Of a DNA stretch of 64,000 nucleotides, positions 41,426-49,779 are shown piece by piece. The DNA is from Actinoplanes lutulentus (GTDB lineage Bacteria; Actinomycetota; Actinomycetes; Mycobacteriales; Micromonosporaceae): contig NZ_QLMJ01000015.1 in assembly GCF_003259845.1 (NCBI RefSeq), positions 186,001-250,000 on the forward strand, in the 5' to 3' direction. Each line of letters starts with the position of its first letter. Position 1 is the stretch's first letter. Below the pieces are notes generated by a model that was not told the DNA's origin, did not search any database, and worked only from the letters and a program-made list of their open reading frames with translations. The position numbers and the translations under genes were made by a program.

Positions 41426-42256
41426 ATGACCTCGTTTCTGACCGTTGACGGCGGAACTATCGCGTACGACGTGACCGGCGCCGGACCCCTCGTCGTCCTC
41501 GCGCCCGGGATCGGCAACGGCCGGGACGCGTACCGGTTCGTCGCGCCCCGCCTCGTGGACGCCGGTTACCGGGTCGCCGTCGCTGACCTGCGCGGCTCCG
41601 GCGAATCCAGCGCGGAGTGGCCGTCCTACAGCCGCACCGACATGGCCGGTGACCTCCTCGCGCTGATCCGGCACCTCGGTGGGCCGGCCGTGCTGGTCGG
41701 TCACTCGATCTCCGGTGGTGCGGCCACCATCGCGGCCGCCCAGGCACCCGAGCTGATCACCGGCATCATCGAGCTGGCGCCGTTCACCAAGGCGCAGTCC
41801 TTCAAGCTCGGCGATCTGCGGCACGGGGCGTACCGGAAAGGAACGCTCAAGCTGGCCGGCACCATGCTCGGCAGCCTGTCGTCCTGGAAGGGCTACCTCG
41901 ACGCCGCGTACCCGGGCAAGAAGCCGGCCGACTGGGCCGCCAACCTGGCCGGCATCGACGCCATGCTGCGCGAGCCCGGCCGGATGAAGGCACTGACGAA
42001 GATGACCCAGTCCTCGCCGGCCGACGCCGGAGCCCAGCTCGGCAACGTACGCTGCCCGGCCCTGATCATCGAGGGCTCACTCGACCCGGACTGGGTGGAC
42101 CCGCGCGCCGAGGGCGAGGCGATCGCGGCGGCCATTCCGGACGGTCTGGCCCGGCTTGAGATGATCGAAGGTGCGGGGCACTACCCGCACGTCCAGTACC
42201 CCGACGAGACGGTGGCCCTGATGCTCACGTTCCTGACGGCGCACGCGCGTGCCTAG
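41426..42256 (+). CDS. Alpha/beta-fold hydrolase
   Basis: 276 residues from ATG 41426, behind GGGAGG. VVLAPGIGNGRDAYRFVAPR (oxyanion region), VLVGHSISGGAATIAAAQAP with the G-H-S-x-S/G nucleophile elbow, LIIEGSLDPDWVDP (acid) and IEGAGHYPHVQYPDE (His) define the triad. Likely a carboxylesterase, lactonase or haloperoxidase-like enzyme. Coupled to the TetR behind it with an eight-base overlap. Confidence 0.88.
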   Translation: MTSFLTVDGGTIAYDVTGAGPLVVLAPGIGNGRDAYRFVAPRLVDAGYRVAVADLRGSGESSAEWPSYSRTDMAGDLLALIRHLGGPAVLVGHSISGGAATIAAAQAPELITGIIELAPFTKAQSFKLGDLRHGAYRKGTLKLAGTMLGSLSSWKGYLDAAYPGKKPADWAANLAGIDAMLREPGRMKALTKMTQSSPADAGAQLGNVRCPALIIEGSLDPDWVDPRAEGEAIAAAIPDGLARLEMIEGAGHYPHVQYPDETVALMLTFLTAHARA

Positions 42257-42860
42257 GGCCGGTCTGGCCCCGGACGCGGTCATCACCGCCGGCGCGGCGC
42301 TCGCCGACGAGGTGGGGCTCGCCAACCTGACCATGGCTCTGCTGGCCGAGCGGGTCGGCGTACGGACGCCGTCGCTCTACAAACACGTCGACTCCCTGGA
42401 CGCGCTGCGCCGCGGCGTCGCCATCCAGGCCACCCGCGAGTTCGGCGAAGCGGTCTCCCGCGCCGCCGTCGGCCAGTCCGGCCCGGACGCGGTACGCGCG
42501 TTCGCCACCACCTATCGCCGCTGGGCCCTGGCCCACCCGGGCCGGTACGCCGCCACGGTCCGCGCACCCGGAACCAGCGCCGAGGACGAGGAGCACCGGC
42601 GGGTGAACGACGTGGTCATGCAGATCATGTACGACGTCCTCGCCGGCTTCGAGTTACGCGGCACACACGCCGTCGACGCGGCCCGGGTGCTGCGCTCCAC
42701 GCTTCACGGTTTCGCCACGATCGAGGCAGCCGGCGGTTTCGGGTTGCCCCGCGACGTCGACCGCAGCTTCGATTTCCTCGTCGAGACCCTCATCGCGGGT
42801 CTGCGGAGCGGCCCGGCCGAAGGCTCGGAGCGCCAGTTCCATCAGCCACCGGTTGCCTGA
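42249..42860 (+). CDS. TetR family regulator with WHG domain
   Basis: 203 residues from GTG 42249. DNA-binding domain AVITAGAALADEVGLANLTM, LLAERVGVRTPSLYKHVDSL, followed by the WHG-type C-terminal domain seen as YRRWALAHPGRYAATVRAPG and LRSTLHGFATIEAAGGFGLP. Second gene of the hydrolase operon; it would autoregulate through the repeats at 41372-41406. The last 71 bases overlap the convergent GyrI-like gene. Confidence 0.88.
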   Translation: MPRAGLAPDAVITAGAALADEVGLANLTMALLAERVGVRTPSLYKHVDSLDALRRGVAIQATREFGEAVSRAAVGQSGPDAVRAFATTYRRWALAHPGRYAATVRAPGTSAEDEEHRRVNDVVMQIMYDVLAGFELRGTHAVDAARVLRSTLHGFATIEAAGGFGLPRDVDRSFDFLVETLIAGLRSGPAEGSERQFHQPPVA

Positions 42861-43416
42861 GGATGGTGCGCCGCTTCTCCGGCGCGACCTTGCGGGCGTC
42901 GCTGAGGTAGATCTCGTGGTGGGTGCCGGTCATCCGCAGTCCCTGTCCGGGAATGACCTCGTCGTGCAGCCGGGCGAGCACACCGGCCTCGTCGTCGAAC
43001 GATCCGACGTGCAGCGTCTGCACGCACTTCCCCTCGGACAGCGTCTGCAGCCTGACCTTCTCGTCGGCCGGGACCAGGCTCGGGTCGATCCAGTCCGGGA
43101 CCATCAGCATCAACGTCCAGTCCCACAGCGACTTGTCCCGCGCCGTGGTGAAGGCATCCATGTCACCGGCCCACCACAGACCCTCCAGGGGCGGAACGAC
43201 ATAGTCGCGGCCGAGCTCGCGTTTGCTGAGAAACTTCATTTTGTACGCGAGGGGATACAGCGCTTCGACCGCGGCGGCGAAGTCCGGTGAGGTGTTCGGG
43301 TCGCCATGGCCGTCGGCCATCAGATACCGCGTGTCGGGCACGTCGATCAGCCGGAACTGGCCCTGGCGGGCTTTGTAGCCGTCAAGGGTCTTCTTGAAGT
43401 CGACCTTGTCAGTCAT
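42790..43416 (-). CDS. GyrI-like small-molecule-binding protein
   Basis: 208 residues from ATG 43416. YKARQGQFRLIDVPDTRYLM, MADGHGDPNTSPDFAAAVEA and LYPLAYKMKFLSKRELGRDY open the domain; VVPPLEGLWWAGDMDAFTT and EGKCVQTLHVGSFDDEAGVL complete the GyrI-like/SOUL-related fold that binds cationic or hydrophobic drugs. The stop of the PadR remnant overlaps its start (ATGA), so the two were an operon. Confidence 0.87.
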   Translation of the reverse strand: MTDKVDFKKTLDGYKARQGQFRLIDVPDTRYLMADGHGDPNTSPDFAAAVEALYPLAYKMKFLSKRELGRDYVVPPLEGLWWAGDMDAFTTARDKSLWDWTLMLMVPDWIDPSLVPADEKVRLQTLSEGKCVQTLHVGSFDDEAGVLARLHDEVIPGQGLRMTGTHHEIYLSDARKVAPEKRRTILRQPVADGTGAPSLRPGRSADPR

Positions 43417-43748
43417 GGGGCACCTGGGGCTCGGTCGCTGACGCTTCTGCTACTACTCGCGAGCCATTGCCTCTCTGCCTCCAGGAGGCTCAGGGAGTAA
43501 TCGAACACTTCATGGGCCGCGAACGGCATCCCCGGCTGCCGCGCGGCCCGGACCTGGGCGATCTTCGCCTCGACCTGCTCCAGCCGGGCGTGCAGCGCCG
43601 CTCGATATTGCTCCGGCGACAGCAGAGGCAGGTTGGCGACGCCGACCAGCAGCGGCAGCCGCGCGTCGGTGATGAAGGCCAGGGTCTCCTCCGTGGCGAC
43701 CGCGCGGCCCTCGGCGGTGGCGTGGAAGAAATACAGGAGCTCTGTGCC
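43413..43748 (-). pseudogene. PadR regulator remnant (C-terminal half)
   Basis: The frame begins directly after the stop of the ABC ATPase and reads ELLYFFHATAEGRAVATEET, LAFITDARLPLLVGVANLPL, then helical sequence to EVFDYSLSLLEAERQWLAS and a stop at 43413. This is the dimerisation half of PadR regulators (Vir_act_alpha_C type). The winged helix that should precede it is gone. It is still in ATGA register with the GyrI-like gene, so the loss hit the 5' half of a PadR-GyrI operon. Confidence 0.72.
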
Positions 43749-44465
43749 TCACGTGGCGGGGACGCCGAGCCTCTCCAGCAGGTGCCGCCGCAGGCCGCCG
43801 AAGCCCGGGTCGTCCTGGTGGCGCGGCTTCGGCAGGGTCACCTCGAACTCCTCGGCGATGCGGCCGCCCTCCAGAACCAGAGCCCGGTCGGCCAGCAGCA
43901 ACGCCTCGTCCACGTCGTGCGTCACCAGCAGCGCCGCGAATCCGTGCCGCACCCTCAACCGCTCCAGCAGCTGCTGCATCCGCAACCGGGTCAGCGCGTC
44001 CAACGCCCCGAACGGCTCGTCCAACAGCAGCAGCGACGGCTCGCGGACCAGCGCCCGCGCCACCGCGACCCGCTGGGCCTGCCCGCCGGACAACTCGGCC
44101 GGCCAGGCGTCGCCCCGATCTTCCAGGCCCACCTCGGCCAGCGCCTCCAGAGCCCGGCGGCGCACGTCAGCGCCTCGCAGTCCCAGCGCCACGTTGTCCA
44201 CGACCCGCTTCCACGGCAGCAGCCGGTGCTCCTGGAACACCACGCCGAAGTGCGAGGGCACGTCGATGGCGCCGAAAGCCGAGTCGTCCAACCCGGCCAA
44301 GGCGCGCAGCAACGTACTCTTGCCGGAGCCGCTGCCACCGAGGAGCGCGACCACTTCGCCGCGCGCGACCGTCAGGTCGGCGCCGTCCAGGACGACAGTG
44401 TCGCCAAATGATCGGTGCAGGCCGGTGACCGAGACGATCACGTCGCTTGCAGGCCGCGTCGCCAT
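43749..44465 (-). CDS. ssuB: Sulfonate ABC transporter ATP-binding protein (SsuB-like)
   Basis: 238 residues; ATG 44465 has GGAGG eight bases ahead, GTG 44441 is an alternative overlapping the permease stop. Walker A LLGGSGSGKSTLLRAL, Q-loop VVFQEHRLLPWKRV (typical of the nitrate/sulfonate/taurine group), signature LSGGQAQRVAVARAL, Walker B LLLLDEPFGALD, H-loop VTHDVDEALL. Energises sulfonate import. Last gene of the operon; its stop is the junction with the PadR remnant. Confidence 0.9.
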   Translation of the reverse strand: MATRPASDVIVSVTGLHRSFGDTVVLDGADLTVARGEVVALLGGSGSGKSTLLRALAGLDDSAFGAIDVPSHFGVVFQEHRLLPWKRVVDNVALGLRGADVRRRALEALAEVGLEDRGDAWPAELSGGQAQRVAVARALVREPSLLLLDEPFGALDALTRLRMQQLLERLRVRHGFAALLVTHDVDEALLLADRALVLEGGRIAEEFEVTLPKPRHQDDPGFGGLRRHLLERLGVPAT

Positions 44466-45259
44466 GCGAGGGTCCTCCGTTCCGCGATCCGGATCAGCAC
44501 GTCCGAGAGCAGGCCGAGCAGGGCGTAGACGAGCAGTCCGAAAACGACCACGTCGGTCTGGGAGAACTCGCGGGCTTCCATCATCAGGAAGCCGATGCCG
44601 GTCTGTGCGTTGACCTGTTCGCCGACCACCAGGCTGAGCCAGGCCGCGCCGATGGCGAGCCGCAGGCCGAGGAAGAGCGACGGCAGCGCGCCGGGCAGCA
44701 CCACGTGCCGCAGCCGCTGCCACTGGTTGAGGCCACACGTCTTGGCGGCTTCGACCAGGCGCTGGTCGATGTCGCGGATGCCGGAGTAGAAGTTGAAGTA
44801 CAGCGGGAAGAAGCTGCCCAGCGCCACCAGGCTGATCTTCAGCTCCTCGCCGATGCCGACCCAGATGATCAGCAGCGGGACGAGGCCGAGGTGCGGCAGC
44901 ATCCGGGCCATCTGGACGGGCGGGTCGATGGCGTTGTCGCCGAGGCGCAGCAGGGCAGCCGCGGCGCCGAGCACGAGGGCCAGGCCGCCGCCGATGGCCA
45001 GTCCGATCAGAGCCCGGGTCAGCGAGTCGACCAGGTGGACGGTCAGCGAGCCGTCCGCGGCCAGTCGCCAGCCGGTCTCCGCGACGACGCTGGGCGCGGG
45101 CATCTTCTCCGGGGAGAGCAGTCCGGTCCGCGAGGCGACCTCCCACGCCACGAGCAGCACGACCGGGCTGACCAGGCGATACCACCGTCGCTGGCCCCGG
45201 ATCCGCCGGCGGAGAGGCGCCTGACGAGACACCACCGGCGGCGTAACCGTGGTGGTCAC
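44438..45259 (-). CDS. ssuC: Sulfonate ABC transporter permease (SsuC-like)
   Basis: 273 residues from GTG 45259, overlapping the binding-protein stop (GTGA). Six helices such as LVSPVVLLVAWEVASRTG and VVFGLLVYALLGLLSDVL, and the cytoplasmic EAA loop RLVEAAKTCGLNQWQRLRHV with VVLPGALPSLFLGLRLAIG. Standard for the taurine/sulfonate/nitrate class. Confidence 0.9.
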   Translation of the reverse strand: MTTTVTPPVVSRQAPLRRRIRGQRRWYRLVSPVVLLVAWEVASRTGLLSPEKMPAPSVVAETGWRLAADGSLTVHLVDSLTRALIGLAIGGGLALVLGAAAALLRLGDNAIDPPVQMARMLPHLGLVPLLIIWVGIGEELKISLVALGSFFPLYFNFYSGIRDIDQRLVEAAKTCGLNQWQRLRHVVLPGALPSLFLGLRLAIGAAWLSLVVGEQVNAQTGIGFLMMEAREFSQTDVVVFGLLVYALLGLLSDVLIRIAERRTLAWRRGLQAT

Positions 45260-46209
45260 AGGTACGCCTCGTTGAACTGCCCGTCGACCCGCTCCTTGAT
45301 GTTCACCGCGCCCGGGATCAGCGAAAGCTTGGTGAAGCCGTCCGCGATGACCTGCAGCTCGTCCCCGATCTCCGGAGTGATGGCGGCGAGTGGTTTCGCG
45401 CTGCGTGCCAGGGCCCGCGTCGTCGTCGGCTCGTCGATCTTCAGCTCCGGGGCGAGGATCGTGGCGCGTTCGGCCGGGTTGGCGATGCCCCAGTCGGTGG
45501 TCGTGCGGTACTTGCCGAGGAAGTCACGGATCAGCTCGGCTTTTCCGGTCACCGCCTCCGGCGTGGCCAGGATGTACTCCCGGTTGTTCGCCAGGCCGGT
45601 GGCGTCGGCGAGCACCTGCACACCGGGCTGTTCGGCGAGCGCGAAATACGGGTCCCAGATGATCCACGCGTCGACCTGATCGGAGTCGAAAGCGGGCCGG
45701 CCCTCGGCGGGCTTCAGGTACTTGACGTTGATGTCGGTGATCGCCAGACCGGACTGCTCCAGGAGTTTGACGAGCAGCCAGTTGACGTTGGAGCCCTTGT
45801 TCAGCGCGACCGTCTTGCCCTTGAGGTCGGCGAAACTCGTGAACCCCTTTGCCGCTTTCACGAGCACGGCCTCGCCCTGAGGGACGGGTTCACTCGTACC
45901 AATGATCTTGAAATTGATCTTGCCGGCGGCGGCAAAGATAGGCGGAGCCTCGCCGGTTTGTCCGATATCGATCGCGCCGGCCTTGAGCGCCTCGGTCAGC
46001 GCCGGGCCGCTCTCGAAGAGCGACCACTCCGCGTCCGGCGCGTCGCCGCGCACCTTGGACAGGCTCAGACCGCCGAAGCGCTGGTAACCGATGCGCAGCT
46101 TGCCGGGCTCGCCGGAGCTCGCGCCGGTCGAGGAGGCGGAGTCGCCGCAGCCGGCGAGAAAGGCGGCACCCAGGGTGCCGATCAGAAGACCGCGCCGGGT
46201 TGTCGGCAT
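45256..46209 (-). CDS. ssuA: Sulfonate ABC transporter substrate-binding lipoprotein (SsuA-like)
   Basis: 317 residues from ATG 46209. Tat-like start MPTTRRGLLIGTLGAAFLAG with lipobox LAGCGDS. Core matches SsuA: RIGYQRFGGLSLSKVRG, ALKAGAIDIGQTGEAPPIFA, VALNKGSNVNWLLVKLLEQS, DAWIIWDPYFALAEQPGV. Binds aliphatic sulfonates outside the membrane. Genes in the order ssuD, reductase, ssuA, ssuC, ssuB make a complete uptake and desulfonation operon. Confidence 0.9.
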   Translation of the reverse strand: MPTTRRGLLIGTLGAAFLAGCGDSASSTGASSGEPGKLRIGYQRFGGLSLSKVRGDAPDAEWSLFESGPALTEALKAGAIDIGQTGEAPPIFAAAGKINFKIIGTSEPVPQGEAVLVKAAKGFTSFADLKGKTVALNKGSNVNWLLVKLLEQSGLAITDINVKYLKPAEGRPAFDSDQVDAWIIWDPYFALAEQPGVQVLADATGLANNREYILATPEAVTGKAELIRDFLGKYRTTTDWGIANPAERATILAPELKIDEPTTTRALARSAKPLAAITPEIGDELQVIADGFTKLSLIPGAVNIKERVDGQFNEAYL

Positions 46210-46221
46210 TTCACGACCCTT

Positions 46222-46722
46222 TCAACTGTACGGAAACAGACGCCCGAATCCGGATCGGTGAAAGACCAGCGGACCGCCGGTCTGATCGGTGCTGTGCCGC
46301 ACGGCATGCAACCGCAGCAGCACGATGGTGTGGTCGCCGGCCTCGACCTCGCGGTAGATCGTGCAGTCGAAGCTGGCGAGCCCGTCGTCGACGGTGACCG
46401 CGCCGGTCTCGGTGACCGACGCGGTGACGCCGTCGAAGCGGTGTTCGACCGGCCCGGCCAGCTGCCGGCACATCACGTCGTGGTGCGCCGCCATGATCGT
46501 CACGCCGAGATGGTTGGCCCGGCGCAGGTCGGGCCAGGTCTTCGAGGTGTTCGCGATGGAGACCGACACCAGCGGCGGGTCCAGGCTGACCGAGGTGAAC
46601 GAGCTGGCGGCCAGCCCGACCAGGACGCCGTCGACATCCGCGGCGACGGCGACCACACCGCTGGGGAAGACGCCGAACGCCTGCCGCAGCCGGATCGGGT
46701 CGAGGTCCTGGTTGGTCCTCAT
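46222..46722 (-). CDS. Flavin reductase (DIM6/NTAB family)
   Basis: 166 residues from ATG 46722, overlapping the monooxygenase stop (ATGA). LRQAFGVFPSGVVAVAADVD, GLAASSFTSVSLDPPLVSVS, then SFDCTIYREVEAGDHTIVLL and HRSGFGRL match the FMN reductase-like split barrel. Provides reduced FMN to the SsuD-like enzyme; the only recognisable flavin reductase near the second LLM monooxygenase at 51815. Confidence 0.88.
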   Translation of the reverse strand: MRTNQDLDPIRLRQAFGVFPSGVVAVAADVDGVLVGLAASSFTSVSLDPPLVSVSIANTSKTWPDLRRANHLGVTIMAAHHDVMCRQLAGPVEHRFDGVTASVTETGAVTVDDGLASFDCTIYREVEAGDHTIVLLRLHAVRHSTDQTGGPLVFHRSGFGRLFPYS

Positions 46723-47867
46723 CGGGTGCCCGCGGCAGCGAACGGCACCCGGGCGCTGGTGCGCCGGCGTGGCCGCTCGTCCTTCCACAACCCGCGCTCG
46801 GCGAGGATCGGCAGGACACCCTCGCCGAACCAGTACGCGCCCTCCAGGTGCGGGTACGCCGAGAGCACGAACTCCTCGATGCCGAGCGCCGCGTATTCGG
46901 CGATCCGGTCGGCGACCTGCTCGTGGCTGCCGACCAGCGCGGTGCCGGCGCCGCCGCGGACCAGGCCGACGCCGGCCCAGACGTTCGGATAGATCTCCAG
47001 GTCGCTGGTCGAGCCGTTGTGCAACGCGATCATCCGCTTCTGCCCCTCGGACTCGCTGAGGCGCAGGCCTTTCTGCACGGTCGCGATGGTCTCCGGCGGG
47101 ATCCCGGCGAGCAGCCTGTCCGCTTCTGCCCAGGCCTCCTCGGCGGTGTCCCGGGTGATGGTGTGCATCCGGATGCCGAAGCGGATCGGCCGGTCCCGCT
47201 TCTCGGAAGCGGCCAGCTCCCGGATCCAGGCGATCTTCCTGGCCACCGCGTCCGGCGGCTCACCCCAGGTCAGATAGACGTCGGCGTGCTTGGCGGCGAC
47301 GATCCCGGCGGCCGGCGACGATCCGCCGAAGTAGATGTCCGGGACCGGGTCCGGGATCTGCCCGAGCGAGGCCGCGTCGACGGACAGGAACTCGCCCGCA
47401 AAGTCGACGGTCTCCCCCGTCCACAGCCGCCGGACGATCTCCAGGAACTCGTCACAGCGCCGGTATCGGGCGTCCTTGTCCAGGTAGTCGCCGTACATCC
47501 GCTGCTCGTGGCTCTCCCCGCCGGTCACGACGTTGAGCAGCAGGCGGCCGCCGGACATGTTCTGGAAGGTGCCGGCCATCTGCGCGGCAAGGAACGGCGA
47601 GACCACGCCGGGACGGAACGCGACCAGGAACTTCAGCCGGTCGGTGGTCTGGCTGAGCATCGCGGTGCTGAGCCAGGCGTCCTCGCACCAGGCGCCGGTC
47701 GGGGTGAGCGCGGCGGTGAAGCCGTTGTCCTCCGCGGCGCGGGCGACCTGGGTCAGGTAGGCCACGTCGGCGGGCCGCCCGGAACTGCCGGGAGCCAGGC
47801 CGTGACCGCCGCCGACCACGTGCCGGCCGTCACCGCCGTTTGTCGGCAGGAACCAGTGGAATCTCAT
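46719..47867 (-). CDS. ssuD: FMNH2-dependent alkanesulfonate monooxygenase (SsuD-like)
   Basis: 382 residues from ATG 47867, behind AGAAAGGGG. LLM fold with SsuD features: FHWFLPTNGGDGRHVVGG, AYLTQVARAAEDNGFTAALT, KFLVAFRPGVVSPFLAAQMA, LLLNVVTGGESHEQRMYGDY, IYFGGSSPAAGIVAAKHADV. Cleaves C-S bonds of sulfonates to release sulfite for assimilation. First gene after the LysR regulator and a palindrome. Confidence 0.9.
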   Translation of the reverse strand: MRFHWFLPTNGGDGRHVVGGGHGLAPGSSGRPADVAYLTQVARAAEDNGFTAALTPTGAWCEDAWLSTAMLSQTTDRLKFLVAFRPGVVSPFLAAQMAGTFQNMSGGRLLLNVVTGGESHEQRMYGDYLDKDARYRRCDEFLEIVRRLWTGETVDFAGEFLSVDAASLGQIPDPVPDIYFGGSSPAAGIVAAKHADVYLTWGEPPDAVARKIAWIRELAASEKRDRPIRFGIRMHTITRDTAEEAWAEADRLLAGIPPETIATVQKGLRLSESEGQKRMIALHNGSTSDLEIYPNVWAGVGLVRGGAGTALVGSHEQVADRIAEYAALGIEEFVLSAYPHLEGAYWFGEGVLPILAERGLWKDERPRRRTSARVPFAAAGTR

Positions 47868-47887
47868 GCGGCCCCTTTCTCTCTAAT

Positions 47888-47906
47888 GCCTATAGAGTCT
47901 CTAGGC
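47888..47906. promoter_or_regulatory. Operator-like palindrome upstream of ssuD
   Basis: GCCTATAGAGTCTCTAGGC is a 19-base palindrome with one mismatched pair, in the AT-rich 93-bp gap between the lysR gene and ssuD. Probable binding site of the LysR regulator or of the sulfur-starvation control. Confidence 0.6.
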
Positions 47907-47960
47907 TTTAAAGAGAAAAACAAGACCTTCTATGTACGGGTGTGCCGAACGCCCGCCCGG

Positions 47961-48872
47961 TCAGGCCGATCGCTCATCGGCTTCGGGTTCCCCGGCGGCC
48001 AGGCGCTGGATCGTCTGCTCGAAGTCCGCGATGGCCGGCGGCACCCGGTCATAGCGCCGCCGCAGCATCAGCATCAGCACCGGCGGCACCTCCTCGGCCA
48101 GCGGACGCACGGTGATCAGCCCGGCGGCGTGCAGCGGATCGCCCACGATGCTGTAATCCGGCAGGATCGTCGGGCCGCTGCCGCTGGCGACCAGGCTCTT
48201 GCCCATCTCGGCGCCGTCGGCGGAGAACGTGTCCGGCGGCGGCGCGTCCCCGAACAGCCGCTGGGTGAGCCGGTGCATCAGATACCCGGGACGCATCGCC
48301 ACGAACGGACGCTGCCGCAGGTCGGCCACGCTGACGCTCTGCTGCGCGGCGAGCGGGTCGTCGGTGCGGCAGCAGACCACAGGCACACCGTTCAGCAGCG
48401 CCGTCCGGTGCAGGGCCGCCGGGATGTCGTCACCGGGGAACACGTTGATCAGCCCGACGTCGAGCCGGCCTTCCAGGAGGCTGTCCTGGATGTCGACCTG
48501 GAACATGGTGGCGACGTCGACGGTGGTGCTCGGATGCCCGGCGCCGAACTCGCGGACCGCGGGCACCATCAGCGCGGACGTCCCGGCGTTGACGGTACCG
48601 ACCCGGATGGTCCGGCTGCGATCACCGGCGGCCGTCTTGAGCCGTACGACCCCGGCGAGGATCTCCGCGACGATCGGCAGCAGGTCACGGCCGGCCACGC
48701 TCACCCGCGCCCCGGACCGGTGCCGTTCCAGCAGCGGCACGCCGAGTTCCCGTTCGAGGGTGCTGATCGCCTCGCTGAGCGCCGACTGCGACACGTGCAG
48801 CTGCTCCCCGGCCCGGCGCAGCGATCCGTGCTGGATGACCGCCATCAGGTACTCCAGCTGCTCCAGTCGCAC
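47961..48872 (-). CDS. LysR family regulator of the sulfonate operon
   Basis: 303 residues from GTG 48872, with GGAGGAG ahead; the frame is open further upstream but only this start gives the canonical VRLEQLEYLMAVIQHGSLRR. Helix-turn-helix GEQLHVSQSALSEAISTLER, effector domain with RIRVGTVNAGTSAL-type strand and VGLINVFPGDDIP. Same strand as and directly in front of ssuD; presumably an activator that answers to sulfur limitation, like Cbl/CysB (inference). Confidence 0.87.
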   Translation of the reverse strand: MRLEQLEYLMAVIQHGSLRRAGEQLHVSQSALSEAISTLERELGVPLLERHRSGARVSVAGRDLLPIVAEILAGVVRLKTAAGDRSRTIRVGTVNAGTSALMVPAVREFGAGHPSTTVDVATMFQVDIQDSLLEGRLDVGLINVFPGDDIPAALHRTALLNGVPVVCCRTDDPLAAQQSVSVADLRQRPFVAMRPGYLMHRLTQRLFGDAPPPDTFSADGAEMGKSLVASGSGPTILPDYSIVGDPLHAAGLITVRPLAEEVPPVLMLMLRRRYDRVPPAIADFEQTIQRLAAGEPEADERSA

Positions 48873-48966
48873 TCTCGGCGTCTCCTCCCCCGCGATCTCC
48901 CCCGCCGCGAGCGTACGCGGCCCGCCCATATGATCTTGCACTTCGACGGGGGCGGGAGATTCCACG

Positions 48967-49779
48967 GTGCCGAGACGACTGCTCGATCTTCTCTGCGGAT
49001 GCCTCATGGCGGTCATCGCCGGCGCCTGGCTCGGGTCGGCGGCCGCGCTGATCGCCTGGCACCGGACCGCGCCCGCGCTGCCGGACAAGGCATGGGGCGA
49101 GGCGTTCACCAGGGCGCTGATCCCGGACGCCCGCGACGTGGAGATCACCCTGATCCCGCAGATCGCCGAGTACGAGGAACGGTCGGTGCAGGAGGAGAGG
49201 TTCGGGTTCGCCTTCTTCGGCGGCGACGACTACTACGCCGGGCAGCTGATCATCGAGGCACACGCCGCGTTCCCCGAGGCGGACCCGGTGCTGGCCCAGT
49301 GGGGCTGGGAGAACATCACCCGCCTTCCCGACGGCGATGTGCAGGCCTTCGCGACGGACTGGACGCTGTGGATGACCCGTCTTTACGCCGACGATGAGAC
49401 GATCGAGATCAGCGTCTATCGGCGTACCCCTGAAGTGGTCGTATGGGTGACCTCCGCGGCCTGGCTGGCCGGCGCGGGTTGGGGTTTCGCTGTCGGCAGG
49501 CGCGCCGGTGCCACCACGCTCGGCCGCTGGGGCCTCGGATTGTCGGCGCCCGCGGGAATCCTCTCCACCATGGTGATCGGATTCCAGGCGTTCAACGGCG
49601 CCGACGTCATGCCCGCCATCCCGTGGGATCCTTACATGTACTGGGGACCGCGCCCGTTGAGCATCGTCGGACTGGTTCTGCTGTTGTCCGTGGTCGTCAA
49701 GTGGGTAGGTAGGTCTGGTGCTCGCATCGATGGAGGCCGTCCGGCGGCTGATGGACCTGCGGCACCGTGGCCGGGCTGA
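48967..49779 (+). CDS. Membrane protein of unknown function
   Basis: 270 residues, GTG start. One N-terminal helix (LCGCLMAVIAGAWLGSAAAL), an extracytoplasmic domain of about 120 residues (FGFAFFGGDDYYAGQLIIEA, AQWGWENITRLPDGDVQAFA), then three more helices (VVVWVTSAAWLAGAGWGFAV, LSIVGLVLLLSVVVKWV). Not recognised. Overlaps the PP2C phosphatase start by 62 bases, so it may be a partner sensor. Confidence 0.6.
   Translation: MPRRLLDLLCGCLMAVIAGAWLGSAAALIAWHRTAPALPDKAWGEAFTRALIPDARDVEITLIPQIAEYEERSVQEERFGFAFFGGDDYYAGQLIIEAHAAFPEADPVLAQWGWENITRLPDGDVQAFATDWTLWMTRLYADDETIEISVYRRTPEVVVWVTSAAWLAGAGWGFAVGRRAGATTLGRWGLGLSAPAGILSTMVIGFQAFNGADVMPAIPWDPYMYWGPRPLSIVGLVLLLSVVVKWVGRSGARIDGGRPAADGPAAPWPG

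Noticed and set aside
43510..43752. Leftward frame of 80 codons over the PadR remnant
   Set aside because: It is out of register with the recognisable PadR C-terminal sequence and is Arg/Gly/Ala-rich without motif.
47888..47906. Palindrome taken first for a terminator of the lysR gene
   Set aside because: It is AT-rich, weak as an RNA stem, and sits just before ssuD, so an operator is more likely.
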